Part shown: positions 56,097 through 64,000 of the stretch, piece by piece
How positions within the stretch are numbered: position 1 is the stretch's first letter
How the letters are laid out: the number at the start of each line of letters is the position of its first letter
NCBI GenBank assembly: GCA_001580565.1
Contig: LRBF01000013.1
Span: 62,001-126,000, forward strand
DNA from: Caballeronia megalochromosomata
Lineage (GTDB): Bacteria; Pseudomonadota; Gammaproteobacteria; Burkholderiales; Burkholderiaceae
Direction: 5' to 3'
Length of the DNA: 64,000 nucleotides
Notes under the pieces: generated by a model
Told to the model about the DNA's origin: nothing
The model's input: only the letters and a program-made list of their open reading frames with translations
Databases searched by the model: none
Position numbers and translations under genes: made by a program

Positions 56097-57059
56097 ATGG
56101 CCCTGCCCGCCATCCTGCAGCACCTTACGTTGCCCGTCGTCGGCTCGCCGATGTTCATCGTCAGTTATCCTGAGCTCGTGCTTGCGCAATGCAAGGCGGG
56201 CATCGTCGGCTCGTTTCCGGCGCTCAACGCGCGTCCCGCCGAATTGCTCGACGAATGGCTCACGCAAATACAAGGCGAGCTCGCCGCGCACAAGGCGGCG
56301 AATCCCGATGCGGTCATCGGACCGATCGCGGTCAATCAGATCGTTCATCAGTCGAATGCGCGGCTCGAACAGGACGTGCGCGTGTGCGTCGAGCATAAGG
56401 TGCCGATCTTCATCACGAGCCTGCGCGCGCCGGTCCGGGAGATGATCGACGCGGTGCACTCGTACGGCGGCATCGTGCTGCACGACGTCATCAATCTGCG
56501 GCACGCGCAAAAAGCGCTGGAAGCGGGCGTCGACGGGCTCATTCTCGTCGCCGCGGGCGCAGGCGGCCACGCGGGCACGACCTCGCCGTTCGCGCTCGTC
56601 GGCGAAGTTCGGCGCATGTTCGACGGTCCGATCGTGCTGTCGGGCGCGATCGCCAACGGCGGCTCGATTCTCGCCGCGCAGGCGATGGGCGCCGACCTTG
56701 CCTACATGGGCACGCGTTTCATCGCGACGAAGGAAGCGCACGCGCTGGAGACGTACAAGCGCGCGATCGTCGATGCGACCGCCGCCGACATCATCTATAC
56801 GAATCTCTTCACCGGCGTGCATGGCAACTACATCCGCGAGAGCATCGTCAATGCGGGGCTGGATCCGGACGCGTTGCCCGAGTCCAACAAGGACGCGATG
56901 AACTTCGCCGAAGGCACGAGCAAGGCGAAGGCGTGGAAGGAAATCTGGGGCGCGGGGCAAGGCGTCGGGCTGATGGAAGACGTGCCGAGCGTCGCCGAAC
57001 TGGTCCAGCGCCTGAAGCGCGAGTACAACGACGCGAAGTCGCGCCTCGCGATCGGCTGA
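56097..57059 (+). CDS. Nitronate monooxygenase family flavoprotein
   Basis: FMN-dependent TIM-barrel enzyme of 320 residues, class I nitronate monooxygenase/2-nitropropane dioxygenase type. The FMN-phosphate and catalytic regions are LVAAGAGGHAG and VLSGAIANGGSILAAQAMGADLAYMGTRFIATKEA. Start ATG at 56097 (MALPAILQHLTLPVVGSPMF) fits the family; in-frame residues upstream do not. GGAG lies about ten bases before it. It oxidises alkyl nitronates such as propionate-3-nitronate. A palindromic operator lies 108 bases upstream. Confidence 0.9.
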   Translation: MALPAILQHLTLPVVGSPMFIVSYPELVLAQCKAGIVGSFPALNARPAELLDEWLTQIQGELAAHKAANPDAVIGPIAVNQIVHQSNARLEQDVRVCVEHKVPIFITSLRAPVREMIDAVHSYGGIVLHDVINLRHAQKALEAGVDGLILVAAGAGGHAGTTSPFALVGEVRRMFDGPIVLSGAIANGGSILAAQAMGADLAYMGTRFIATKEAHALETYKRAIVDATAADIIYTNLFTGVHGNYIRESIVNAGLDPDALPESNKDAMNFAEGTSKAKAWKEIWGAGQGVGLMEDVPSVAELVQRLKREYNDAKSRLAIG

Positions 57060-57080
57060 TCTTTTTTCGACGCCCGCAAA

Positions 57081-57109
57081 AAAACACCGCGCACGAAGCG
57101 CGGTGTTTT
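57081..57109. terminator. Bidirectional terminator between nitronate monooxygenase and porin
   Basis: AAAACACCGCGC (57081-57092) pairs with GCGCGGTGTTTT (57098-57109): a 12-bp stem with T/A tracts on both sides, 20 bases before the porin stop. Confidence 0.92.
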
Positions 57110-57129
57110 CGTTTGGGCGAACTCGATTT

Positions 57130-58236
57130 TTAGAACTTCGCGCGAAGGCCGACGCCGAACGTATCGCCGGTCGACATATTCGTGTACTTGTCGTTCAGGT
57201 ACGCCGCGTAGACGTCCGTGCGCTTCGACAGCGGATAGTCGTAGCCGAGCGCCCAGCTCTTGTGCGTCTGGTCGAGTCCGCCGTTGCTGCGCGAGTACGC
57301 GTACGACGCCATCACCGTGCCCGGGCCGAGCGGCACGGTCACGCCGCCTTGTCCGGTGTTGACGTGGAACGAAGTCGGCTCGATGTCGTTCTTCGTGTAC
57401 ATGTATTGCGCGAAGAACTTGACATACTTCAGGTCGAACGACGCGCCCAGTTGCCCGACGCTCTGGCTCTTGTAGCCAGGTGCGAAGCCGTTGGCTGTCG
57501 TGAGGTCGCCCGGCGTGTTGTTGAAGTTCACGTACTGATAGACGCCGGTCGCCGCGAACGGGCCATGGAAATACAAGAACTGCGCGCTGTATTTCTTCGA
57601 GCGGCCGTCGCCGGCGGTGTTGCCGAAGCTGTACATCACGCTGCCCGACAGACCGTTGAAGTCAGGCGACGTGTACTGCACCGAGTTGTTCCAGCCCGAA
57701 TCGCCGATCACGCCCTGATCCGTCTGGTACGTCGGGAACGTGCCCGCGCCGAGGAACACGTGGTAGACCATCGGCGAGAAGACGTACGAATCGACGAACG
57801 GGTTGAAGAGAATCGTCGAGACGAAGAGTTGCGTGGTCAGGCGGCCCGCGGTGAACGTGCCGATCGGACCTTGAATGCCGACGTACGAGTTGCGCGCGAA
57901 GAAAGTGTCGCCCTGGAAGCGCCCGTACTGGCCGTTCTGCGCGCGGAAGAAGCTTTCCAACGTGAAGATGGCCTTGTAGCCGCCGCCCAGATCCTCGGCG
58001 CCCTTCAAGCCCCAGTACGACGTCGACATGCCGCCGCCGCTCACGTTCCACGCGCGATCGCCGCCCGGAAACTTCTGAGCGCCGACCCATTCGTCGACCT
58101 GCCCGTACAGCGAAACGCTCGATTGCGCGTGCGCCGCGCCCGCGGCAAAGAGGCCGAGCATCGCTGCGGCAACTGCGGTGGCCTTGACCGTTGCTTTCAC
58201 CGTAGTCTTCGGCGCACGGTTGACGGTTGACTTCAT
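57130..58236 (-). CDS. Gram-negative general porin
   Basis: Outer-membrane trimeric porin of 368 residues, OmpC/Omp38-like betaproteobacterial type. Signal peptide 1-37 with a long basic N-region, ending AHA-QS. The mature start SSVSLYGQVDEWVG and the ending DTFGVGLRAKF with terminal Phe are typical of the 16-strand family; SYWGLKGAEDLGGGYKAIFTLE is a conserved early block. CAGGAGAG precedes the ATG at 58236. It is monocistronic. Confidence 0.92.
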   Translation of the reverse strand: MKSTVNRAPKTTVKATVKATAVAAAMLGLFAAGAAHAQSSVSLYGQVDEWVGAQKFPGGDRAWNVSGGGMSTSYWGLKGAEDLGGGYKAIFTLESFFRAQNGQYGRFQGDTFFARNSYVGIQGPIGTFTAGRLTTQLFVSTILFNPFVDSYVFSPMVYHVFLGAGTFPTYQTDQGVIGDSGWNNSVQYTSPDFNGLSGSVMYSFGNTAGDGRSKKYSAQFLYFHGPFAATGVYQYVNFNNTPGDLTTANGFAPGYKSQSVGQLGASFDLKYVKFFAQYMYTKNDIEPTSFHVNTGQGGVTVPLGPGTVMASYAYSRSNGGLDQTHKSWALGYDYPLSKRTDVYAAYLNDKYTNMSTGDTFGVGLRAKF

Positions 58237-58743
58237 GAACTCTCCTGTCTTTTGTCGAAAATTGAAAGCTTGGCGGGCGAGGGGCGTGGCACTCGCCTCG
58301 TCTGACCGGCATGAAGGTCTGGTGGGCGAGAGTGGCATCACGTGTGGAGCGGCACCATCTTTACGGACCATTTTTCCGGTCAAAAATGTTTTTGGTTATT
58401 ACGGGTATAGCGGTTCGGATAATGCCGAGCGCCTTGTCCATTCGGAAAGGCGCATCGTGTCGCACGCGGATGGTGATTGTCTTGAGAACCAATGCTTTGC
58501 AAAGCGAGCACCGGCGCGCCTGTCGACGCATCGAAAGCCGTTCGAAATATTGGAAATACGACATTTCCCCGCGCAGGGCGCATTGTCCGTGCACGGAAAA
58601 AAGAGCGGAACGTGTGGAAAAAAATCGATGCGTAACTGTGGCGAGATTACGTCATCGTGACGCCGGAGCTAGACGCGCCGGCAATTTTTCGTTCCGTGTG
58701 GTAAACGGCGTGAAACGCCAGCGCGTGCTGGCGAGAAGGGAGA
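58237..58743. other. Intergenic region upstream of the porin
   Basis: A 507-base gap that should hold the porin promoter on the minus strand. Read that way, TTGACC near 58380 could be a -35, but no well-spaced -10 follows. The central part is less GC-rich than neighbouring genes. No ORF with a ribosome site is supported. Confidence 0.5.
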
Positions 58744-59112
58744 TCAGTTGCGGTAGTTCGCGTTGGCTGGCGTGCGGCCATCGTCCGCCGGACGCCCGGG
58801 CGGGCGCGGCAGGCTGCGCTCTTCGTTGTAGCGCGTGATATCGGCACGGATCGAGCCCGCGCCGCGCAGGGGTACCGCCTGGTCGGCGCGCGGACCGGGG
58901 CGCACTTCGGCGCTCACGGGCGTCAAACCGTCTTTTGCGGAGACCGGCGTGTAGTGGAGCGACTGCCGGCTAGCGGCGGAATCGCTGAATACCGCCGACG
59001 ACAGCCACTCGACACGCGGCCCCGCAAGCGCGAGCGAACCCGCCACCGCCAGCGCGCCGAGCGCAGCGGATGCGAGAAGCCGAGTCGTCTTGCGTAAGCC
59101 TGTGAGCGTCAT
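58744..59112 (-). CDS. Hypothetical exported or membrane-anchored protein
   Basis: A 122-residue protein of unknown function. Residues ~8-31 are hydrophobic (LLASAALGALAVAGSLALAG), a signal peptide or anchor without a lipobox. The rest is polar and Pro/Arg-rich, with a duplicated TPVSA (TPVSAKDGL, TPVSAEVRP). The ribosome site is weak, and no homologue comes to mind beyond similar short Burkholderia proteins. Moderate confidence that it is a gene. Confidence 0.55.
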   Translation of the reverse strand: MTLTGLRKTTRLLASAALGALAVAGSLALAGPRVEWLSSAVFSDSAASRQSLHYTPVSAKDGLTPVSAEVRPGPRADQAVPLRGAGSIRADITRYNEERSLPRPPGRPADDGRTPANANYRN

Positions 59113-59615
59113 GTCGAAACTGCCAGCGTCCGACCGTTATCCTCGTCCGTGCGTCGAAAGCGCGTGCTTCCGATTCAGGCGGACAACCGGCCGTAGTCGG
59201 AGCATCAGGGTTGTCGCATCGGAGTGATGCAAAAACCCGCCAACCGGTGTATCCAACAATTTATTTCGAGCGATGGCGGCAGTCGAGCCAAAAAGTGTTA
59301 TGCCTGGTCGATGGTTGTAACACCATGTTACGTCAGAGTTTTTTCCTGTTGGCCGACCGTTTCGGATGCCCAATCATGTGACGAAAATTGTGCTGGACAG
59401 ACGATTATCGGTGCCCCGAAATCGACGCACGCACGGCCCGAATGTTGCTGCCCCTAAAACCCGGCCCTGAGATTTTCATGCGCGTTGGGAATCAATCGAT
59501 CCAGTAAATGAATTTGCCAATTTAATCGGGTGCGAGGGAGAATCATGGTTTTTCCCGACTTGACGCCGAAACTGCCGGGCAGCGCGCCCGTCGCAACCAG
59601 GTACGAGACTCTCTG
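59113..59615. other. Intergenic region before the bile-acid-symporter-type gene
   Basis: A 503-base gap, visibly lower in GC than the genes around it. A small GTAAC/GTTAC inverted repeat lies at 59317-59331. Short open frames on both strands lack ribosome sites and normal codon use. No gene is called; the promoter of the downstream transporter should be here. Confidence 0.5.
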
Positions 59616-60635
59616 ATGGCACGGCCCAAACTTCTTCCCGACAACTTCACGCTGGCGCTCGTCGGCACCGTCATCATCGCCAGCTTGCTGCCCTGCCGCG
59701 GCGGCGTGGCGGTTGCGTTCAACTGGATCACCGATATCGCTATCGGCCTCCTGTTCTTCCTGCACGGCGCGAAACTGTCCCGCGAGGCGATCGTTGCCGG
59801 TGCGACGCACTGGCGCCTGCATCTCGTCGTGCTGCTCAGCACCTTCGCACTCTTTCCGTTGCTCGGCCTCGTGCTCAAGCCGGTGCTCACGCCGCTCGTC
59901 ACGCCCGCGCTCTACACGGGCATCCTCTTCCTCTGCACGCTGCCGTCCACGGTGCAATCGTCGATTGCCTTCACATCGATGGCGAAGGGCAACGTGCCGG
60001 CGGCGGTATGCAGCGCCTCCGCGTCGAGCCTGCTCGGCATTTTCATCACGCCTGCGCTCGTCGGACTCGTCGTGAGCAATCACGGCGCGACGGCCGGCTC
60101 GCCGTGGCATACCGTCGGCAATATCACGCTGCAACTGCTCGTGCCGTTCGTCGCGGGGCAATTGCTGCGGCCGGCCATCGGCAAATGGATCGACAAGCAT
60201 CGTGCGATGCTCAAGTTCGTCGATCAGGGCTCGATCCTGCTCGTCGTGTACGTCGCGTTCAGCGAGGCCGTGAACGAAGGTATCTGGCATTCGATCTCGC
60301 TTTCGACGCTCGCGGGCCTGCTTGCCGTCAACATTTTGCTGCTGGCGGCCGCGTTGTTCATCACGGCGTTCACGGCGAAGCGCCTCGGCTTTTCCCGCGC
60401 GGACCAGATCACGATAATCTTCTGCGGCTCGAAGAAGAGCCTCGCCTCCGGCATTCCAATGGCGAAGGTGATCTTCGCGTCGCACGCGGTCGGCGCGGTA
60501 GTGCTGCCGCTCATGCTCTTCCACCAGATTCAGCTCATGGTGTGCGCGGTGCTCGCGCAGCGCTGGGGCGCGCGCAAGACCGCGCCCGAACCGGCGCGCG
60601 ATGACAAGCGCGTCGCTGCGCCCGCGCGTCGCTGA
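59616..60635 (+). CDS. Bile acid:sodium symporter (BASS)-family transporter
   Basis: Membrane protein of 339 residues with about ten helices. It belongs to the SBF-like/DUF4137 branch (YfeH type) by LLPDNFTLALVG, FNWITDIAIGLLFFLHGAKLS, LPSTVQSSIAFTSMAKGN and FCGSKKSLASGIPMAKVIF, the conserved crossover motifs. These transport organic anions with sodium; the substrate is unknown. The C-terminal tail is Arg/Pro-rich and cytosolic. The ribosome site is weak. It is monocistronic. Confidence 0.88.
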   Translation: MARPKLLPDNFTLALVGTVIIASLLPCRGGVAVAFNWITDIAIGLLFFLHGAKLSREAIVAGATHWRLHLVVLLSTFALFPLLGLVLKPVLTPLVTPALYTGILFLCTLPSTVQSSIAFTSMAKGNVPAAVCSASASSLLGIFITPALVGLVVSNHGATAGSPWHTVGNITLQLLVPFVAGQLLRPAIGKWIDKHRAMLKFVDQGSILLVVYVAFSEAVNEGIWHSISLSTLAGLLAVNILLLAAALFITAFTAKRLGFSRADQITIIFCGSKKSLASGIPMAKVIFASHAVGAVVLPLMLFHQIQLMVCAVLAQRWGARKTAPEPARDDKRVAAPARR

Positions 60636-60692
60636 TTCACGCCTCGTCGCACGCGGCGCTGTCTGCCGCTCCATCATTCCCCTCCTTCTTCG

Positions 60693-60716
60693 AAGGCCAC
60701 CCCGCGTGGCCTTTGC
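60693..60716 (+). terminator. Probable terminator of the BASS-type transporter
   Basis: AAGGCCAC (60693-60700) pairs with GTGGCCTT (60706-60713), with only T3 after it. A short but perfect stem. Confidence 0.55.
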
Positions 60717-60750
60717 GTCATTTGAGCCCGGCCGCGCGCCGGCGTCGATT

Positions 60751-60847
60751 CGGCCGGATGGCATAGGCCCAAAAGACTGAATCTCGGCGTCGGCCATCGA
60801 CTATTTGCTGCTTCTCGTCCGGCACTTTGGCCTATGCCTTCCGGCCG
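60751..60847. repeat. 97-bp element with imperfect inverted-repeat ends
   Basis: The left arm CGGCCGGATGGCATAGGCC (60751-60769) pairs with GGCCTATGCCTTCCGGCCG (60829-60847) at 18 of 19 positions; the inner AAAG/CTTT extends the match after a one-base bulge. About 59 bases lie between the arms. It could be a MITE- or REP-like element, an operator pair, or a structured RNA. Confidence 0.65.
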
Positions 60848-60957
60848 CATGGCGTCCGGGCATGTCCCTTGCCACACTCTTGTTCATGACAGGCGGAAAC
60901 GGACACAGGACAGACCATGCGGACACCACGCGTCACTGAGCAACGGCGGCGGGAACG

Positions 60958-61995
60958 ATGAATCACGCCGACCATCACGCGACGGCATCCGCACTGCGCG
61001 CCTTTCTCGACGACATGCCGTTTCAACGCGGAAGCGCTCAAGACGCGGGGCGAGCCTTGCGAGCGCTGATCGGCGCGGGTCTGGATCGCCTGCCCTTGCC
61101 GGGCCATGGCAACACGTCCGAACGCTGGCGTGCATTGGGTGCGGTCGCCGCGTTCGACCTCTCGCTCGTGAAGCTATACGAAGGCCATACGGACGCGCTC
61201 GCGATCCTCGCCGAGCTCGGCGCTCCGCAACCGGACGACGGCAGCGCATGGGCCGTATGGGCGGCAGAGCCACCAGACGCGCGGCTTTCGGCGCGGGGCG
61301 CGACCGATTCGCAGACCGTGCTTCTGCAGGGCACGAAGTCCTGGTGCTCCGGCGCGGCGTCGGTCACCCATGCGGTCGTCACGGCCTGGAACGAACATGA
61401 CGAGCCGGTGCTCGCAGCCGTCGACCTGAGGCACGACGGCGTGCAAATCACCGACGCCGGCTGGCAGGCCGTGGGCATGCGTGCAAGCGCCAGCGTCGAT
61501 GTGTGTTTCGAGCGCGTGCCCGCGCTTCGTGTCGGCGCCCCGCGCGCGTACGTCGAACGTCCGGGCTTCTGGCACGGCGGCGCGGGCATCGCCGCGTGCT
61601 GGTTCGGCGCGGCAGCGGGCATCGCCGAATTCGTCGCGCGCGACGCGGGGCATCGCGCCGGGGCGCACAAGCTGGCGCATCTCGGCGTCATCGATACGAC
61701 TTTAAGCGCCACCGCCGCGTTGCTGCGCGAGACGGCCGCGTCCATCGACCGGGCGCCGCATCTCGACGCGATGGCGCCCGCGATGCGCGCACGCCTCGCG
61801 GCGGAACATGCCGCGGCGCTCGTCGTGGCGCGCGCGGGACGTGCGCTGGGCGCGGCTCCGCTTTGCCGCGACGCGCATTTCGCGCAACTCATGGCCGATC
61901 TACCGGTATTCATTCGACAAAGCCACGCCGAGCGCGACGAAGCATCGCTCGCCGAGCGCCTCATAGAGGAGAAACGGACTTCATGGCAACTGTGA
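60958..61995 (+). CDS. Acyl-CoA-dehydrogenase-fold protein
   Basis: A flavoprotein-like protein of 345 residues related to acyl-CoA dehydrogenases but short of the usual ~380. Visible family parts: a helical N-domain, the beta-domain QTVLLQGTKSWCSGAASVTHAVVTAW (FAD-binding region) and a reduced C-terminal helical domain. I cannot place the catalytic glutamate, so dehydrogenase activity is uncertain. It overlaps the PIG-L gene by 13 bases. Together with the next two genes it forms an operon of unknown product. Confidence 0.8.
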   Translation: MNHADHHATASALRAFLDDMPFQRGSAQDAGRALRALIGAGLDRLPLPGHGNTSERWRALGAVAAFDLSLVKLYEGHTDALAILAELGAPQPDDGSAWAVWAAEPPDARLSARGATDSQTVLLQGTKSWCSGAASVTHAVVTAWNEHDEPVLAAVDLRHDGVQITDAGWQAVGMRASASVDVCFERVPALRVGAPRAYVERPGFWHGGAGIAACWFGAAAGIAEFVARDAGHRAGAHKLAHLGVIDTTLSATAALLRETAASIDRAPHLDAMAPAMRARLAAEHAAALVVARAGRALGAAPLCRDAHFAQLMADLPVFIRQSHAERDEASLAERLIEEKRTSWQL

Positions 61996-62774
61996 CCACG
62001 CAAGCGCCGATACACGAAACCACCATCGACCGCGCCCTCTCCGGCGAAGGTACGCCCGAAGCCGCATGGCAGGGATGGGCGCGTCTGAATGCGCTGCCCG
62101 AGGTCGATCCAGCCGAACTGGTGCCGCTCGGGGGGCGGGCTGTCGTAGTTGCGCCACACCCCGATGACGAGGTGCTCGGCACCGGCGGCTTGCTCGCGCG
62201 TCTCTCGGAAATAAGCCGGCAGATACTCATCGTCGCCGTCACCGACGGTACCGCGAGTCACCCGAACTCGTCCGAATGGCCGCCGGAACGCCTTGCGCGC
62301 GTGCGTCCGCAGGAAACGAGAGCCGCACTGCAGCGGTTGCGCCTGCGTCAGGTGCAGGTGGCCAGGCTCGGATTTCAGGACGGCGCGCCCGGGCGCATCG
62401 AAGCCAGCTTGTCAGGAGCCCTATCCGAATATCTGCAACCCGGCGATATCGTCTTCACGACTTGGCGCTATGATGGGCACCCCGACCACGAGGCAGCCGG
62501 GCGCGCCGTTCATGCCGCGGCTCAGGCGCTCGACCTGCCTTGCGTGGAAGTGCCGCTCTGGACCTGGCACTGGGCGTCGCCGGACGATACGCGCGTGCCA
62601 TGGAGCCGTGCCCGCCGCATCGTTCTCGACGGCGCCACGCATGCCCGGAAGCTTCGGGCGGTGCAGGCTTTTCGAAGCCAGCTCGATCCCGACGCTACAA
62701 CCGGTCAGGCGGCAGTGCTGCCCGAGCATGTGCTGACCCGGCTGACTCGGCCTTTCGAAGTCGTACTCATATGA
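61983..62774 (+). CDS. PIG-L family deacetylase
   Basis: LmbE/PIG-L-type zinc amidohydrolase of 263 residues that removes an acetyl group from an N-acetylated sugar. The metal motif is APHPDDEVLG (H59, D62; D61 as base) with the third ligand in YDGHPDHEA (H169). A ~45-residue N-terminal extension precedes it. GAGGAG lies before the ATG at 61983, inside the previous gene. The stop overlaps the methyltransferase start (ATGA). The substrate is probably an amino-sugar lipid or glycan precursor. Confidence 0.9.
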   Translation: MATVTTQAPIHETTIDRALSGEGTPEAAWQGWARLNALPEVDPAELVPLGGRAVVVAPHPDDEVLGTGGLLARLSEISRQILIVAVTDGTASHPNSSEWPPERLARVRPQETRAALQRLRLRQVQVARLGFQDGAPGRIEASLSGALSEYLQPGDIVFTTWRYDGHPDHEAAGRAVHAAAQALDLPCVEVPLWTWHWASPDDTRVPWSRARRIVLDGATHARKLRAVQAFRSQLDPDATTGQAAVLPEHVLTRLTRPFEVVLI

Positions 62775-63382
62775 ACAACACCAACGACAATACTAAGCAG
62801 TACTTCGATCATCTGTATCGAGATAACGACGATCCCTGGAAAATCAGACATCGCTGGTATGAACGGCGCAAGCGGGCGCTCACGCTCGCCTCGCTTCCCC
62901 ACGAGCGCTATGTGCGCGCGTTCGAGCCCGGCTGCGGCAACGGCGAGCTCACCGCCCTGCTCGCGCCGCGCTGCGACGCGCTGATCGCCACGGATATCGC
63001 CGAGGACGCCGTCGCACTCACGCGGCAGCGCGTCGCGCAATGTCCTAACGTAGAAGTCCAGCAGATGCTTTTGCCCGATCACTGGCCAGTCGGCAAATTC
63101 GATCTCGTGATACTCAGTGAGATTGGCTATTACCTTGACGAGCCGCAGTTGTGGCATGTCGTCGAACACATACATCGGACCTTGGCGCACGATGGTGCGG
63201 TCGTCGCGTGTCACTGGCGCCGGTCGATCGAAGGCTGGATTCAGAACGGCGACGAAGTGCACGCCCGGTTGCGCGGCCGCATGAGTCTGCCGCTGCTGAG
63301 CCACTACTGGGACGACGATCTGGTGCTCGACGTATGGACGCCCGACAAGCGATCGGTCCACGACCGTGAAGCATCAGCGTAG
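62771..63382 (+). CDS. SAM-dependent methyltransferase, NodS-like
   Basis: Class I methyltransferase of 203 residues. The SAM motif I is AFEPGCGNGEL (50-60), with the acidic end of strand two in LIATDIAED. The N-terminus YFDHLYRDNDDPWKIRHRWYERRK is the signature of NodS-type enzymes, which N-methylate the amino sugar of Nod factors after deacetylation. That fits the upstream PIG-L deacetylase, so the pair may deacetylate and then methylate an amino sugar. No nod genes are present. Confidence 0.88.
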   Translation: MNNTNDNTKQYFDHLYRDNDDPWKIRHRWYERRKRALTLASLPHERYVRAFEPGCGNGELTALLAPRCDALIATDIAEDAVALTRQRVAQCPNVEVQQMLLPDHWPVGKFDLVILSEIGYYLDEPQLWHVVEHIHRTLAHDGAVVACHWRRSIEGWIQNGDEVHARLRGRMSLPLLSHYWDDDLVLDVWTPDKRSVHDREASA

Positions 63383-63584
63383 TGTTTTCTGATTTTTACT
63401 AAACAAACAAACTGCAAGGATTCTCATACACAACAAGGCTCTACTGGTTTTCTCCAATCTCGTCGACACGATTTTTCCGGTTTTTTACTATACAATCGCC
63501 TCAAGCAAGCGAACTGGTCAGACGCGATAAACATTGCGTCGGCCGAAGAAAAGCCGGAAACAGGCGGAGACAGAGAACACCACA

Positions 63585-64000
63585 ATGGCCACCACCATTC
63601 GCGATGTCGCGCGTGCGGCAAGCGTCTCGATCGGGACCGTGTCGCGCGCGCTCAAAAATCAGCCGGGTTTATCCGAAGCGACGCGCGTGCGTGTCGTCGA
63701 GGTCGCGCAGCAGCTCGGCTATGACTCGGGACAATTGCGCACGCGCATTCGTCGCGTGACGTTTCTGCTGCATCGGCAACACAACAATTTCGCCGTCAGC
63801 CCTTTTTTCTCGCATGTGCTGAACGGCTTCGAGGAAGCGTGCCGCGAACGGCGGCTCGTGCCGTCCGTGCTCACCGCGGGCCCGACGCACGATCTCGCGC
63901 AGCAAATGCGCCTGCACGCGCCCGACGCCATCGCGGTGGCGGGCTTCGTCGAGCCGGAACTGCTGGCGCATCTGCATTCGCTGGCGCGGCCTACCGTGCT
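63585..64000 (+). CDS. LacI-family transcriptional regulator (3' end outside window)
   Basis: The first 138 residues of a LacI/GalR-type regulator; the frame is open at the window end. The helix-turn-helix is TIRDVARAASVSIGTVSRAL (4-23) with hinge helix continuing to ~60; then the periplasmic-binding-protein-like sensor begins (VTFLLHRQHNNFAVSPFFSHVLNGFEEAC). A TATACA box lies at 63489-63494; the nearest -35-like TCGACA is 20 bases before it. The controlled genes are probably downstream and sugar-related. Confidence 0.9.
   Translation, partial: MATTIRDVARAASVSIGTVSRALKNQPGLSEATRVRVVEVAQQLGYDSGQLRTRIRRVTFLLHRQHNNFAVSPFFSHVLNGFEEACRERRLVPSVLTAGPTHDLAQQMRLHAPDAIAVAGFVEPELLAHLHSLARPTV

Larger units (their letters stand above)
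60636..60957. other. Intergenic region with a terminator and a long inverted repeat
   Basis: A 322-base gap. It contains the likely transporter terminator at 60693-60716 and a 97-base element bounded by inverted repeats at 60751-60847. The last ~110 bases lead to the acyl-CoA-dehydrogenase-type gene. Confidence 0.6.

Noticed and set aside
59137..59373. Small minus-strand gene between the hypothetical protein and the transporter
   Set aside because: No ribosome site, signal peptide or known motif; composition is not gene-like.
1..64000. tRNA, rRNA, CRISPR array, prophage or insertion sequence
   Set aside because: None was recognised in any intergenic stretch, and no transposase, integrase or Cas protein is encoded.

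Overview
The window is high-GC, densely coded chromosomal DNA from a motile, peritrichously regulated betaproteobacterium. Gene content and order point to Burkholderiaceae, most likely the Burkholderia / Paraburkholderia / Caballeronia group: argS-SPOR-dsbA-SDR, flhDC followed by motAB and a single long che operon, a DUF2844/DUF3443 pair, aceK followed by a carbonic anhydrase, and bioA-bioF-bioD-bioB. This is inference from recognised proteins, not a database search. No tRNA, rRNA, CRISPR array, prophage or insertion sequence was seen. Most of the window reads as core genome with small accessory insertions.

Layout. 1-6700: the 3' end of metH, a small exported protein, a DUF1840 protein (minus), then argS, an FtsN-like SPOR protein, dsbA and an SDR oxidoreductase. 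6750-8630 (minus): a DUF2844 exported protein and a DUF3443 lipoprotein that I read as a pepsin-like aspartic protease homologue. 8790-20870 (minus): flhD-flhC, then motA-motB-cheY-cheA-cheW-MCP-cheR-cheD-cheB-cheY-cheZ, with a sigma-28-type promoter ahead of motA and a strong terminator after cheZ. 21500-28350: a GT4 glycosyltransferase, aquaporin, a PXPV-type exported peptide, a HAD phosphatase, a BadF-type sugar kinase, tag, two tandem paralogous unknown genes and rpsU. 28700-33500: an aldo/keto reductase divergent from fliC-fliD-fliT; fliC has its own sigma-28-type promoter.

33600-42100: a CaCA antiporter, a peptide-type ABC binding protein, an MBL hydrolase divergent from a MerR regulator with a shared operator-like site, aceK, carbonic anhydrase and thiolase. 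42150-44720: a PIN-domain toxin with its antitoxin, an SDR, a GST and a YchJ protein. 45000-54760: a secreted alpha/beta hydrolase, the biotin operon coupled to a GhrA-type reductase, HMG-CoA lyase, a YbaK deacylase, a DUF1289-MaoC fusion and a second MBL protein. 54900-64000: an alpha/beta hydrolase carrying the full fluoroacetate dehalogenase active site, a nitronate monooxygenase behind a palindromic operator, a porin, a bile-acid-symporter-type transporter, an acyl-CoA-dehydrogenase / PIG-L deacetylase / methyltransferase operon, and the start of a LacI regulator.

The flagellar parts fit one regulon: FlhDC should drive class II genes, and sigma-28 should then drive fliC and the mot/che operon from the two promoters seen here. 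Best candidates for new biology are the DUF3443/DUF2844 protease-like pair, the putative defluorinase, the DUF1289-MaoC fusion, the tandem paralogue pair at 27.2-28.0 kb and the three-gene deacetylase/methyltransferase operon.
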